Assembly: GCA_009926405.1 (NCBI GenBank)
Contig: RFOZ01000001.1
Coordinates: 15,904-79,903 of the forward strand
DNA length: 64,000 bases
From: Cytophagia bacterium
Lineage (GTDB): Bacteria; Bacteroidota; Bacteroidia; UBA7662
Reading direction: 5' to 3'
Shown here: positions 51,001 through 58,677 of the stretch, one piece after another
Layout: each line of letters opens with the position of its first letter
Numbering within the stretch: position 1 is the stretch's first letter
Made by a program: the position numbers and the translations under genes
The notes under the pieces: generated by a model
The model's database searches: none
Told to the model about the DNA's origin: nothing
What the model saw: only the letters and a program-made list of their open reading frames with translations

Positions 51001-51270
51001 TTCCAGTTTCAACGTTTTCAGGAGTTCGGACCGAATACTATCCTCCTTGAAGGCCAAGGTGTCGTCCGGACTTCCCATCTGCCTTAGTTGCTCCAAGATT
51101 CTTTTCCTCATTTCCTGAGCCGCCTTTTGGGTAAAGGTGATGGCCAAGGTTTGCCGAACTGCCAAAGGGTCAGCCGAAGACAGCACCAGGCGCAGGTAAG
51201 TGGTAACAAGCTGGTGGGTTTTGCCAGAACCAGCCGAAGCCCGGTAAACCAATAGCCGTTTCGTTCCCAT
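48079..51270 (-). CDS. AddA/RecB-like helicase-nuclease
   Basis: This 1063-residue UvrD-type protein has the P-loop ASAGSGKTH at residues 11-19, TFTQKAAQEMRKRI (motif Ia), LVDEFQDTSLLQW near 390 (motif II), VVGDVKQSIYRWRNGD (motif III) and MTVHSAKGLQFPVVLVAEMD near 723. The last ~150 residues are a PD-(D/E)xK nuclease with LQPDLILL and VLDFKTGRPRKEH near 1020. Such proteins process double-strand breaks for RecA. An AddB partner normally lies next to it in Bacteroidota, but none is within this window. The start is the ATG at 51270; a -7 element ends 7 bases upstream. Confidence 0.93.
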   Translation of the reverse strand: MGTKRLLVYRASAGSGKTHQLVTTYLRLVLSSADPLAVRQTLAITFTQKAAQEMRKRILEQLRQMGSPDDTLAFKEDSIRSELLKTLKLEPGVLRDRSRRLHRTMLHRYSDAAIGTIDSFISQMARPFYRELHSGQDFEIELDRDALIEEAIEPFLAQVGQKENDVSTLLLNFSQHLNRDEKNWNIRNLLVRYASFLFQDRAYPYLETLQKIKPADYAAYYDQLANILDEKHREQREGSRALLDDLALAGYSAEQLHYGAKGLIYHLEKHLQNEGHKLHSQVDKALTEQNRVLKKGAHPPEFQSWVDRLQIFLGQQKAAAPDIALMQAVLEMRYATTLLGTLYQHFTDYSRAQVKMPLNFLYFQLADLVQKTHPEYLCDRVGHRYLNMLVDEFQDTSLLQWQCLEPLMDNGLASGGTAMVVGDVKQSIYRWRNGDARLLAALPAKRWDSTASKLWDELYQGIPLQINYRSQNNILYFNNVFFGWCRQNWESLMSSTYQEVEQEHPLNPITNPPWEGRTRVLAFDPSIPERSLEANRVEVCYNLIQEYKRQGIKARDIAVLVRTNRTGSALAQGLIRRGQAVVSPDNLLLGLNPRVRQIIHAWFFLHQPQDPVHSEALLQDLDLEIYLQDPSRNAYSALLDRFPALDIPSLLALPLAAQMQELAVVMNLANEPSPFVQRLLDEWVNQCAKGPRVQDLEDWWLTVGHKIKIQGSASEEAVQLMTVHSAKGLQFPVVLVAEMDRRNKKPVLAHQWISHVPADSWGMEEKVPPGEVPVHLVETSALKNAPEDFAALAESEGQLNDLDYINILYVALTRAKTHMEILTEAWSGKKDSVFSLGKIWGQFAQSQNPDPSLWTRTERNPEWPGEPETWSLQPDSKALMPEGSKGEGESIATQQDLASMPRTLPNTTVALKHNMHWPNLTTEAIEAGVLLHRLMAKIHHQQKSESVIQDWENDESYAPALRQKVSQWARSLLLRPEVTPFFEEGSTVLREHPVLLTDGSSLQPDLILLAQDGSARVLDFKTGRPRKEHSDQLDQYLDILQKAGYPSTGALVYAEEESTDPIA

Positions 51271-51277
51271 GGTCTTT

Positions 51278-51285
51278 CAAAGGTA
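51278..51285 (-). promoter_or_regulatory. -7 element directly before the AddA-like gene
   Basis: TACCTTTG on the minus strand matches TAnnTTTG and ends 7 bases before the ATG, in the 25-base divergent gap to the DUF4271 gene. It predicts a transcript with almost no leader. No -33 element is evident. Confidence 0.35.
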
Positions 51286-51295
51286 ATTTTACGTC

Positions 51296-52066
51296 ATGTT
51301 CTTGCGGTCGTCCTTTAGGGCTTGTTGGTTGGTTTTGGTTTACGGTGGTTTCAACGGTGGGGCTGCTGCGATTCAACCCATTGAGAACGCACCGTCCACT
51401 TTACCAGGGACCTGGTTTTTTAGTGTTTGGTGGGTTTTGTGGATCTTGGTCGCTTTCTTGGTCGCCAGAGATCCTTCGTATTACCCCTCCAGGCTGTATC
51501 AACTGGTTAATTACAGGATTTTTATGCAAAGCGTCCGGTCTCGGCATGCCTATAGTGAATGGCAACGTTGGGGCTGGGGCATTCTTTTGGCAATGGGACT
51601 TGGGTTGACCTTGGCTCAAATACCTGGTGGACTGGCTGTGCCCGGATTGGAAAAAAGCCTGGTAGCTTGGCCCTGGCTCTTGTTTTTGGTATGGTTTTTG
51701 GTTTTGATTTTGGCGGCCTGGGTTTTTGATACCTGGCTTCGGTTTTTGGGTTGGGCGGTAGAATGGGAGGAAATGGTTCATGGGATGCGCCTATGGTCTA
51801 GGGTCTTATCCCACCTTTGGGTGCCTTTGGTTTTGCTGTGGGCCTTGGTTTTGGCCTTTGGAAATTCCTCCTGGAAAGTCTATACGAGTGGTTTTTTGGG
51901 GGTTTTGCTTCTGGTTAGTCTGCTCATTCGGTGGTTTCGCCAAGGCCGTATGGCTTATGAGTTTGGTCAGGACCGCCTTCTTTTGTTGATTTTTTATATT
52001 TGCACCTTCGAAATTTTACCACTGACCCTTTTTGCCCACTACATCCTTCATGGCCGAAACCCCTAA
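51296..52066 (+). CDS. DUF4271-family membrane protein
   Basis: This 256-residue integral membrane protein has about six to seven hydrophobic segments separated by short loops, among them FFSVWWVLWILVAFLVA, LLFLVWFLVLILAAWVF and DRLLLLIFYICTFEILPLTL. The last matches the conserved C-terminal block of DUF4271 (FYLCtFEIlPl). The family is limited to Bacteroidota and usually sits before the uroporphyrinogen-III synthase gene, as here. Its function is unknown. It overlaps the next gene by 17 bases. Confidence 0.85.
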   Translation: MFLRSSFRACWLVLVYGGFNGGAAAIQPIENAPSTLPGTWFFSVWWVLWILVAFLVARDPSYYPSRLYQLVNYRIFMQSVRSRHAYSEWQRWGWGILLAMGLGLTLAQIPGGLAVPGLEKSLVAWPWLLFLVWFLVLILAAWVFDTWLRFLGWAVEWEEMVHGMRLWSRVLSHLWVPLVLLWALVLAFGNSSWKVYTSGFLGVLLLVSLLIRWFRQGRMAYEFGQDRLLLLIFYICTFEILPLTLFAHYILHGRNP

Positions 52067-52820
52067 CCCCAAAGGCAAAATCCGGAGCATCCTCGTTTCC
52101 CAACCCAAACCGGAACCTGGGGAACGTTCTCCTTTGGCCGAACTGGCAACCAAATTCAATATCAAAGTTGATTTCCGGCCTTTCATTGAAGTAATTGGGG
52201 TTCCAGCGAAGGATTTTCGAAAAACCCGTTTGGTTTTGTCGGAATACCACAGCATTGTCTTTAACAGCCGCAATGCCATCGATCATTATTTCAGGCTCTG
52301 CGAAGAAATGCGTTGCGAGATTGACCCCGAAACCCGTTATTACTGCATTTCGGAGGCCGTAGGGCTCTACCTGCAGAAATACACCCAACTGAGGAAGCGA
52401 AAAATATCGTTTGGCAAAGGGAAATTGGAAGATCTTCTTCCCCAGATGCTCAAACACAAGGAGGCCGCCTACTTGATGCCTTGTTCGGATATTCTCCAAG
52501 ACACCTTTACCGCAGAAGCTCAGAAACTGGGTCTGCTGGTAACCAAGGCGGTGATGTTTCGCACCGTTGCCAGTGATTTAAGCGACTTGGCCGACATTAA
52601 ATACGATGTCCTCTGCTTTTTTAGTCCGATGGGGATTAAGTCGCTTTTCGAGAATTTTCCTGATTTTGTTCAAGGGCCTACCAAAATCGCCGCTTTGGGT
52701 CTTCAAACCCACGCAGCCGTGCAGGATCGGGGTCTGCGTTTGGATATCGCTGCACCCTCACCGGAATTCCCTTCCTTGGTGATGGCTTTGGAGGCTAGCA
52801 TCAAAAAAGGCCACAAATAG
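52050..52820 (+). CDS. hemD: Uroporphyrinogen-III synthase-like protein
   Basis: This 256-residue protein has the two-domain HemD fold by pattern: ILVSQPKPEPGERSPLAELA at the N-terminus, SIVFNSRNAIDHYFRL near 70, YLMPCSDILQDTFTAEAQKL and DVLCFFSPMGIKSLFENFPD in the second half. The enzyme closes and rearranges hydroxymethylbilane in heme synthesis. Sequence conservation in this family is low, and in Bacteroidota some copies next to the gliding genes have been questioned as true HemD. I start at the ATG at 52050, inside the DUF4271 gene. hemW, also heme-linked, lies 6 kb downstream. Confidence 0.82.
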   Translation: MAETPNPKGKIRSILVSQPKPEPGERSPLAELATKFNIKVDFRPFIEVIGVPAKDFRKTRLVLSEYHSIVFNSRNAIDHYFRLCEEMRCEIDPETRYYCISEAVGLYLQKYTQLRKRKISFGKGKLEDLLPQMLKHKEAAYLMPCSDILQDTFTAEAQKLGLLVTKAVMFRTVASDLSDLADIKYDVLCFFSPMGIKSLFENFPDFVQGPTKIAALGLQTHAAVQDRGLRLDIAAPSPEFPSLVMALEASIKKGHK

Positions 52821-52862
52821 TTGGGAATTTCCCTTTTCTGTTGTTTCTTCGGCAATTAGTCC

Positions 52863-53810
52863 ATGCGAATAAATCAATTTGGCAAAGGATTTGCCGGCCT
52901 GCTCCTGTTCATGTTTTGGACCTCGGCGGTTTCTGCTCAGCAGGAACCCAAGTGGAACCAATACATGTTCAATGATTTCTTTTACAACCCAGGGGTTGCG
53001 GGGTCGAGAAATGCCATCAGCACCATGGTGGCCAGCCGATACCAATGGGTCAACATCCCCGAAAATGCCTCCCCCCGGACAACGAGCTTTAGTATCCATG
53101 CCCCTGTTGAGTTTTTGAGGGGTGGCTTGGGACTTTTGGTGGTTCAGGACGAGGAGTATTTCAACAAATCCACCAACGTACGCCTTAATTACGCCCTGCG
53201 CATTCCTTTGCGAACCTTTAGCATCGGTATTGGCGTTTACGGGGGCATGCTTCAGACTTCTTTGGATGGCACTAAATTCCGGCCGGAGAATCCCAACGAC
53301 CCGCTTTTGGTAGCGACCAATGTTCAGGCCACAACGTTTGACTTGGGGGCTGGAATTCAACTGTATTCCAAAAAATGGTTCCTCAATTTGGCAGCCAACC
53401 ATTTGAATGAACCGGCTTTGCAATTCAACACAACAGGTTCGACCCTGACCTATTCCCGCAATCTTTTTGCATCGGCCGGCTATCAAATTCCTTTGGGCAA
53501 GTATTTCCGTTTAACCCCATCGGTTCTCTTCAAAACCAACAGTTCCGTACAACAGGTGGACTACAACCTCATGCTCTCAATAGGAACCCGGTTGTGGTTA
53601 GGGGGCGGTTATTCCCAAAACGATGGGGTGGTCGGAATGTTCGGTTACCGTATGCGCAATGGGGTTCGTTTTGGGTATTCTTTTTCCCAGCATTTGGGGG
53701 ATTTGGGTACGCTGACCAACGGATCGCACGAAGCCTTTTTGGGCTACGATTTCACGCTCAAGTTACCTCCCAAGCCCCAAAGGAGAATTTTAACGCCCCG
53801 TTACTTCTAA
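52863..53810 (+). CDS. porP: PorP/SprF-family type IX secretion membrane protein
   Basis: This 315-residue outer-membrane beta-barrel has a signal peptide (to about residue 25, FMFWTSAVSAQQ) and the PorP/SprF hallmark EPKWNQYMFNDFFYNPGVAG at its mature start. The rest alternates hydrophobic strands and ends LGYDFTLKLPPKPQ. Family members link the secretion machine to surface substrates or adhesins. It is 49 bases before gldK, forming the porP-gldKLMN order of Porphyromonas and of many gliding Bacteroidota. Confidence 0.92.
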   Translation: MRINQFGKGFAGLLLFMFWTSAVSAQQEPKWNQYMFNDFFYNPGVAGSRNAISTMVASRYQWVNIPENASPRTTSFSIHAPVEFLRGGLGLLVVQDEEYFNKSTNVRLNYALRIPLRTFSIGIGVYGGMLQTSLDGTKFRPENPNDPLLVATNVQATTFDLGAGIQLYSKKWFLNLAANHLNEPALQFNTTGSTLTYSRNLFASAGYQIPLGKYFRLTPSVLFKTNSSVQQVDYNLMLSIGTRLWLGGGYSQNDGVVGMFGYRMRNGVRFGYSFSQHLGDLGTLTNGSHEAFLGYDFTLKLPPKPQRRILTPRYF

Positions 53811-53859
53811 TCTTCGATTTTTTACCGTTAAATCTTGCTAATTTTAGCGTTTTCAAAAC

Positions 53860-55158
53860 ATGAACATGCCTAGAACTACCTCTTCGTCGGTGTCCGCTTG
53901 CTGCATCCGCCCTGCACTATGGTCCCTTTTTTTGGGGCTAACCGCGTTCCTATCATCCTGTGGTAGCGGGAATACCGGGGACCTTATTGGGGCCAAGGAT
54001 CGGGGTCCATGGCTTGAAACCACCCCTTACGGCATGGTTTATATCAAACAGGGTACCTTTTTGTACGGTCAAGGCGATCAAGATTTGCTTTTTAACCTCA
54101 ACAACCCGCTGAAGAACGTCACAATGCGTCCTTTCTATATGGACGATGCCGAAATTTCCAACGCCGAATACCGGCAATTTGTGAATTGGGTTCGGGATTC
54201 CATTGCCCACACTGTTTTGGGGAATACCATCGAAGACGAGGATGGGAACGAATACATTAACTGGAAAGCGAGGATTAATTGGAAAGACCCGGCGGTCGTC
54301 GAAGAATTGGAAGACCTGTTTTTGCCAGAAAACCAGCGAGTGTTTGGCCGTCAGGAATGGAACACCGCTCGTTTTGTATACAATTACAAGAAATATGATT
54401 ATACAGCCGCGGCGGCCAGTCAGTCCAATCGAAACCGGAACGAGTTTGTAGAATCCAAGTCCATTAATATTTACCCCGATACCCTCGTTTGGACCAAGGA
54501 TATGGCCTATGCCTACAACGAACCCCAAACCCAATTGTACTTCAGCCATCCAGCCTATTACGATTACCCTGTTGTAGGCGTTAATTGGAACCAGGCCAAC
54601 GCCTTCTGCGATTGGAGAACCCGGCTTTTATCGGCTTTCCGCCAGTCCAAAAAATTAACCCTTCAATTTCCCTTCCGTTTGCCTTCCGAGGTCGAATGGG
54701 AGTACGCTGCCCGGGGTGGTCGCATGGCCGCTCCCTACCCTTGGGGTGGGCCTTCCTTGCGTAACAACCGTGGTTGCTTGTTGGCCAACTTCAAGCCGGG
54801 CCGTGGCAACTATGTTGACGATGGGGTTACCTATACCGCCAAAACCTACACCTTTAACCCCAATGATTTTGGTCTCTTTAACATGGCCGGCAATGTGGCC
54901 GAATGGACCGCATCGACCTTCCACGAGTCTGCTTCCAGTTTTGTGGGTGATTTGAACCCGGATTATCGTTACAACGCCAAAGACAGCGACCCTCAAATCC
55001 TCAAGCGTAAAGTGGTTCGTGGTGGTAGTTGGAAAGATGTTGGTTATTACCTGATGAATGGAACCCGGGCTTACGAATTCCAAGATTCAGCACGTTCCAC
55101 CATTGGCTTCCGTTGTGTTATGGACTTTACTGGTCGGGATATCAGGGACATTCGTTAA
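53860..55158 (+). CDS. gldK: Type IX secretion lipoprotein GldK
   Basis: GldK/PorK (432 residues) is an outer-membrane lipoprotein that forms periplasmic rings with GldN. A hydrophobic start ends in the lipobox FLSSC with Cys34. The rest is a formylglycine-generating-enzyme-like (SUMF1) domain: MVYIKQGTFLYGQGDQD, MDDAEISNAEYRQFVNWVRD, FRLPSEVEWEYAARGG, MAGNVAEWTAS and GFRCVMDF. ATGs at 53860 and 53866 are both possible. TAATTTTAG, 12 bases before the start, resembles a -7 element with one mismatch. Confidence 0.94.
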   Translation: MNMPRTTSSSVSACCIRPALWSLFLGLTAFLSSCGSGNTGDLIGAKDRGPWLETTPYGMVYIKQGTFLYGQGDQDLLFNLNNPLKNVTMRPFYMDDAEISNAEYRQFVNWVRDSIAHTVLGNTIEDEDGNEYINWKARINWKDPAVVEELEDLFLPENQRVFGRQEWNTARFVYNYKKYDYTAAAASQSNRNRNEFVESKSINIYPDTLVWTKDMAYAYNEPQTQLYFSHPAYYDYPVVGVNWNQANAFCDWRTRLLSAFRQSKKLTLQFPFRLPSEVEWEYAARGGRMAAPYPWGGPSLRNNRGCLLANFKPGRGNYVDDGVTYTAKTYTFNPNDFGLFNMAGNVAEWTASTFHESASSFVGDLNPDYRYNAKDSDPQILKRKVVRGGSWKDVGYYLMNGTRAYEFQDSARSTIGFRCVMDFTGRDIRDIR

Positions 55159-55179
55159 TCTTTTAAATTTTTATAAATC

Positions 55180-56097
55180 ATGAAGTTTTCTTTTAAACAA
55201 GAAGAAATTGCGGAGTATTTGCAGTCCAAAAAAGGCAAAATTACCCTGAATTATCTCTACGGATGGGGTGCGTCCATTGTGATCATCGGGGCACTTTTCA
55301 AAATCCGACACCTGCCGGGGGCAGATTTTTTCCTAACGCTGGGATTGGGTACCGAGGCTTTAATCTTTTTTGTATCCGGCTTTGAACCCCCTGCCGAGGA
55401 CATTGATTGGTCGCTGGTTTACCCTGAATTAGCCGGCGGTGAGGCCAAGGCACCACCCGCAACATTGAATGCCATGATGCGTGAAGCCAATTTGAGCAAG
55501 GATGTTCTGGAAAATTTGGGCAAGAGTTTTCAGAACCTGAATCATAATGTTCAACAAATGGGGCAGATGAATTCTGCCAGCCTGAGCACCGGTGAATTTG
55601 CCAACAAAGTCCGTGAGGCAACCCAGTCTGTTGGACAAATGGCCGCCCAGGCCCATACCGCATCGGGGGCATTGAATGGAATGACCGAAATGGGTGAGCA
55701 AACCCGGGTTTATCAGGAAGAAATGCGCAAACTCAACGACTATTTGGTGAGCGCCAACCAATCGTACCAAACAGAAGTGAGGGTTACCGCCGAGTCGTTG
55801 GCTGAATTGGCCCAGATTAGCGAAGAAAGCCGCGCCTATCGTTCTGAAATGCGCAAATTGGTTGACAATATTGGGGCGTTTAACACCATGTACGATACCG
55901 AGATGAAGAATACGGCCATGGCTCTTAAATCGGCTAACGAGCACTTTGGTGGGGTTGGCAAAATGATGGACAGCCTCAAGACGATCCAGGAGGATGCCGA
56001 GCGTTACCAGCATGAAATGTCTCGACTCAACCGCAACATTGCTGCCCTCAATTCGGTTTACGGGAACATGCTGAATGCCATGTCCAATCGATATTAA
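55180..56097 (+). CDS. gldL: Type IX secretion motor protein GldL
   Basis: GldL (305 residues) is the inner-membrane proton-driven motor subunit. Two transmembrane helices occupy about residues 24-41 and 51-68. The second contains Glu59 in GLGTEALIFFVSGFEP, matching the membrane glutamate essential for motor function in Flavobacterium. The ~230 cytoplasmic residues are largely helical, with two similar blocks around QEEMRKLNDYLVSANQSYQT and YRSEMRKLVDNIGAFNTMYD, then YQHEMSRLNRNIAALNSVYG. The start has ~20 more residues than F. johnsoniae GldL. It forms a 5:2 complex with GldM in known systems. Confidence 0.95.
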   Translation: MKFSFKQEEIAEYLQSKKGKITLNYLYGWGASIVIIGALFKIRHLPGADFFLTLGLGTEALIFFVSGFEPPAEDIDWSLVYPELAGGEAKAPPATLNAMMREANLSKDVLENLGKSFQNLNHNVQQMGQMNSASLSTGEFANKVREATQSVGQMAAQAHTASGALNGMTEMGEQTRVYQEEMRKLNDYLVSANQSYQTEVRVTAESLAELAQISEESRAYRSEMRKLVDNIGAFNTMYDTEMKNTAMALKSANEHFGGVGKMMDSLKTIQEDAERYQHEMSRLNRNIAALNSVYGNMLNAMSNRY

Positions 56098-56136
56098 TTC
56101 TGAATCAACCCCTTCGTAATCCTGAAATATTGAGCA

Positions 56137-57720
56137 ATGGCCGGTAGTAAATTGTCCCCAAGGCAACGAATGATCAACATGATGTACCTCGTGTTGACCG
56201 CGATGCTTGCCCTGAACGTGTCCGCCGAAATTCTGAAGGCCTTCGCGATGATCAACAAGAGCTTGGAGGAAACATCCCAATCGGTCGGCCAAAAGAACGA
56301 TGCCTTGTACAAGGCTTTTGATGACCGGATGGCCAAGGAGCCTGGCAAAGCGAAAGCCAATTTCGATAAAGCCCAAATTGTCCGTAAGAAGACCAAGGAA
56401 TTGCTCAGGTTTGTAAAAGAAACCAAGGATCAAATGATCGACATGGGCGGTAACAAAAACAACAAGGTGGACGAGGAAGACTTCAAGGTTGAAGGCGGTG
56501 CAAGGCGTGTTGTCGATGATGGGAACATTGATATCAGCAGCCAGGTTTTGGTGAGCCCTGAGGGCAAAAGCCCCAAGGGTCTGCAATTCAAAAAAATGAT
56601 TAACGATTATCGAGCAACGGTCCTGAAGATGATCCCTGCTTCTGAACGCAAAAAGATTAAATTGTATCTGGACGAAGCCAAGGATCCCAAAGAAGGGGGT
56701 GTCACCAAAAACTGGCTGCAATCCAATTTTGGTGAAATGCCTTTATCCGGTGTTATTACCTTGCTATCCAAATACGAGAGCGATATCCGAAACACAGAAA
56801 CCGAGGTTATTTCGTTTCTTCTGAGTCAAATCGACGCTGCTTCGTATAAATTCGATAAGGTGGAAGCCAAAATCGTGGCCCGTTCCAGTTACGTCTTGAC
56901 AGGGCAGGATTATGAAGCCGACATCATGTTGGTTGCCTATGATAGCCGTCAGGATTTGGATATTCGTTTGGAAGGTGGAACCGTGGTGCCTGTTGAAAAC
57001 GGCATGGGCAAGCTCAAGATTCGTGCGACTTCCGAAGGCGAGAAGAAGTGGGGCGGTTTCATTAACGTTGTGAGTCCTTCAACGGGTGAATTAACCCGTT
57101 ACCCCTTCAGCAGCTCCTACATGGTGGCCCGTCCGGCAGCGGTTGTTTCGCCTGACAAAATGAATGTCCTCTATGTGGGCGTTGACAACCCTGTTTCGAT
57201 TTCTGCTCCCGGTGTAACCCCCGAAAACCTCATGCCATCGATATCGGGTGGGGGAACCATTACGGGAAGCAAAGGCAAGTACATCGTTCGGGTGAACTCT
57301 CCCGGAATGAATGTGAACGTGGATGTTCGAGGCAAGTCTGTTGATGGTAAGGGCTCTCAGATGTTGGGATCTACCTTGTTCCGTGTCAAGGCGGTTCCAG
57401 ACCCACAAGCCACCATTGGGGGTTTACCTCCCGGTTCGGTTTCGGTATCCCAATTCAAAGCCCAGGGCGGTATGATTGCCACCCTCAAGGATTTTGACTT
57501 TGACATGCGCTTTGATGTGATCAGCTTTCGAATGCTCTATTTCGCTGCACGCAAAGACGTAGAGCCCTTCGCCAATACCGGAGCGATTTACAACGGCAAA
57601 CTCCAACAAGTAATCCGAAATTCCAAAGCAGGGGACCGCTTCATCTTTGACGAAGTCAAGGTGGTAGGGCCCGACCGCATTACCCGTAAGCTTCCACCGG
57701 CTGTCTACTCTATCAATTAA
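56137..57720 (+). CDS. gldM: Type IX secretion motor protein GldM
   Basis: GldM (527 residues) spans the inner membrane once (about residues 12-32, MINMMYLVLTAMLALNVSAE) and projects four periplasmic domains toward the GldK-GldN rings, carrying motor energy. KLSPRQRMINMMYLVLTAML is the conserved start. The later LTGQDYEADIMLVAYDSRQD and LFRVKAVPDPQATIGG belong to domains D2 and D4. It lies 39 bases after gldL and 4 before gldN. Confidence 0.95.
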   Translation: MAGSKLSPRQRMINMMYLVLTAMLALNVSAEILKAFAMINKSLEETSQSVGQKNDALYKAFDDRMAKEPGKAKANFDKAQIVRKKTKELLRFVKETKDQMIDMGGNKNNKVDEEDFKVEGGARRVVDDGNIDISSQVLVSPEGKSPKGLQFKKMINDYRATVLKMIPASERKKIKLYLDEAKDPKEGGVTKNWLQSNFGEMPLSGVITLLSKYESDIRNTETEVISFLLSQIDAASYKFDKVEAKIVARSSYVLTGQDYEADIMLVAYDSRQDLDIRLEGGTVVPVENGMGKLKIRATSEGEKKWGGFINVVSPSTGELTRYPFSSSYMVARPAAVVSPDKMNVLYVGVDNPVSISAPGVTPENLMPSISGGGTITGSKGKYIVRVNSPGMNVNVDVRGKSVDGKGSQMLGSTLFRVKAVPDPQATIGGLPPGSVSVSQFKAQGGMIATLKDFDFDMRFDVISFRMLYFAARKDVEPFANTGAIYNGKLQQVIRNSKAGDRFIFDEVKVVGPDRITRKLPPAVYSIN

Positions 57721-57724
57721 TGTT

Positions 57725-58555
57725 ATGAAGAAATTTGCACTTTCGTTTTTGGCCCTATCTTTTCTGACGCTCTCTGTTGGAGCCCAGGATCGCGCGGAGG
57801 TTGTTGACGGTGCGTTCAAGCGCACGTTGAATCCGGCCATTGCCAAGGAACCCATTCCATTGCCTGAAATCCAGGAACAGGATGTTATGTTTAGTTGGAC
57901 CATTTTTCGGGTTATTGACCTTAGTCAGAAACTGAATATGCCCTTGACGCATCCAAAGAGCATGCTAATTGATGTGTTAATGAATGCCCTAAAGCGGGGT
58001 GAACTCAATGGTTACTTGTATCGCTCGGATGAAATCAATGACCAAAACAAGATGCAGGGCGCTGAGATTCTTGGTGCGTTGGAGAAATACGACACGATAA
58101 CGGTTAGCAATCCGGTTACGTTTGCCCTGGAGCGACGCGTCGAAAAAGTTGAATTTAACCCAAACGATGTTGTTAAATTTCGTTTGAAAGAAGAGTGGGT
58201 CTTTGATCGAAAGTCAGCCTCGATGGTGGTTCGCATTGTGGCGATTGCCCCGGTTCAAAACCTTAAATCCGATGGATTGGTGGTAGGTGAAATCCCTATG
58301 TTTTGGGTCTATTTCCCCGCGATTCGTCCGATTTTGGCCAAGGCCGAAGTCTTTAATATGAAAAACGAGTCGGCCAAGATTTCGTACGATGATTTGTTCC
58401 TCCGTCGTTTCTTTTCCTCTTATATCTACAAGGAACCGAATGTCAAGGATCTTCGTATCGAAGACTACGCCAACAACCCTGAAGATTTCCTCATGGAATC
58501 GGAGCGCATCAAGCAAAAAATCTTCAATTTCGAACAAAGCCTTTGGGATTACTAA
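57725..58555 (+). CDS. gldN: Type IX secretion protein GldN
   Basis: GldN/PorN (276 residues) is a periplasmic partner of GldK. It has a signal peptide (LSFLALSFLTLSVGAQD) and the family stretches QDVMFSWTIFRVIDLSQKLN, VVGEIPMFWVYFPAIRPILA and FLRRFFSSYIYKEPN. The gene ends 34 bases before a hairpin terminator, closing the porP-gldKLMN transcript. Confidence 0.95.
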   Translation: MKKFALSFLALSFLTLSVGAQDRAEVVDGAFKRTLNPAIAKEPIPLPEIQEQDVMFSWTIFRVIDLSQKLNMPLTHPKSMLIDVLMNALKRGELNGYLYRSDEINDQNKMQGAEILGALEKYDTITVSNPVTFALERRVEKVEFNPNDVVKFRLKEEWVFDRKSASMVVRIVAIAPVQNLKSDGLVVGEIPMFWVYFPAIRPILAKAEVFNMKNESAKISYDDLFLRRFFSSYIYKEPNVKDLRIEDYANNPEDFLMESERIKQKIFNFEQSLWDY

Positions 58556-58589
58556 ACCCGATTGTTCGTTCTTTGGTTGAACGATCTTC

Positions 58590-58623
58590 AAAACCCCGCC
58601 ATCCTGGATGTGTGGGGTTTTTT
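58590..58623 (+). terminator. Terminator after gldN
   Basis: AAAACCCC (58590-58597) pairs with GGGGTTTT (58614-58621), enclosing a smaller CATC-CTG-GATG hairpin, and is followed by more T residues. It closes the type IX secretion operon before hemW. Confidence 0.8.
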
Positions 58624-58677
58624 GTTGGGACTGTTTTCATTTTTGCAATCTACCTTAGCGGATAATAGGATTTTAGC

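Noticed and set aside
55429..56721. 430-residue antisense open frame over gldL and gldM
   Set aside because: It spans two convincing gld genes on the other strand, and its protein has no domain or signal. It is a codon-usage shadow.
58651..58659. TACCTTAGC before hemW as a -7 element
   Set aside because: It has one mismatch in the TTTG core and no -33 element at the right distance; it may still be used, but the sequence does not support a call.
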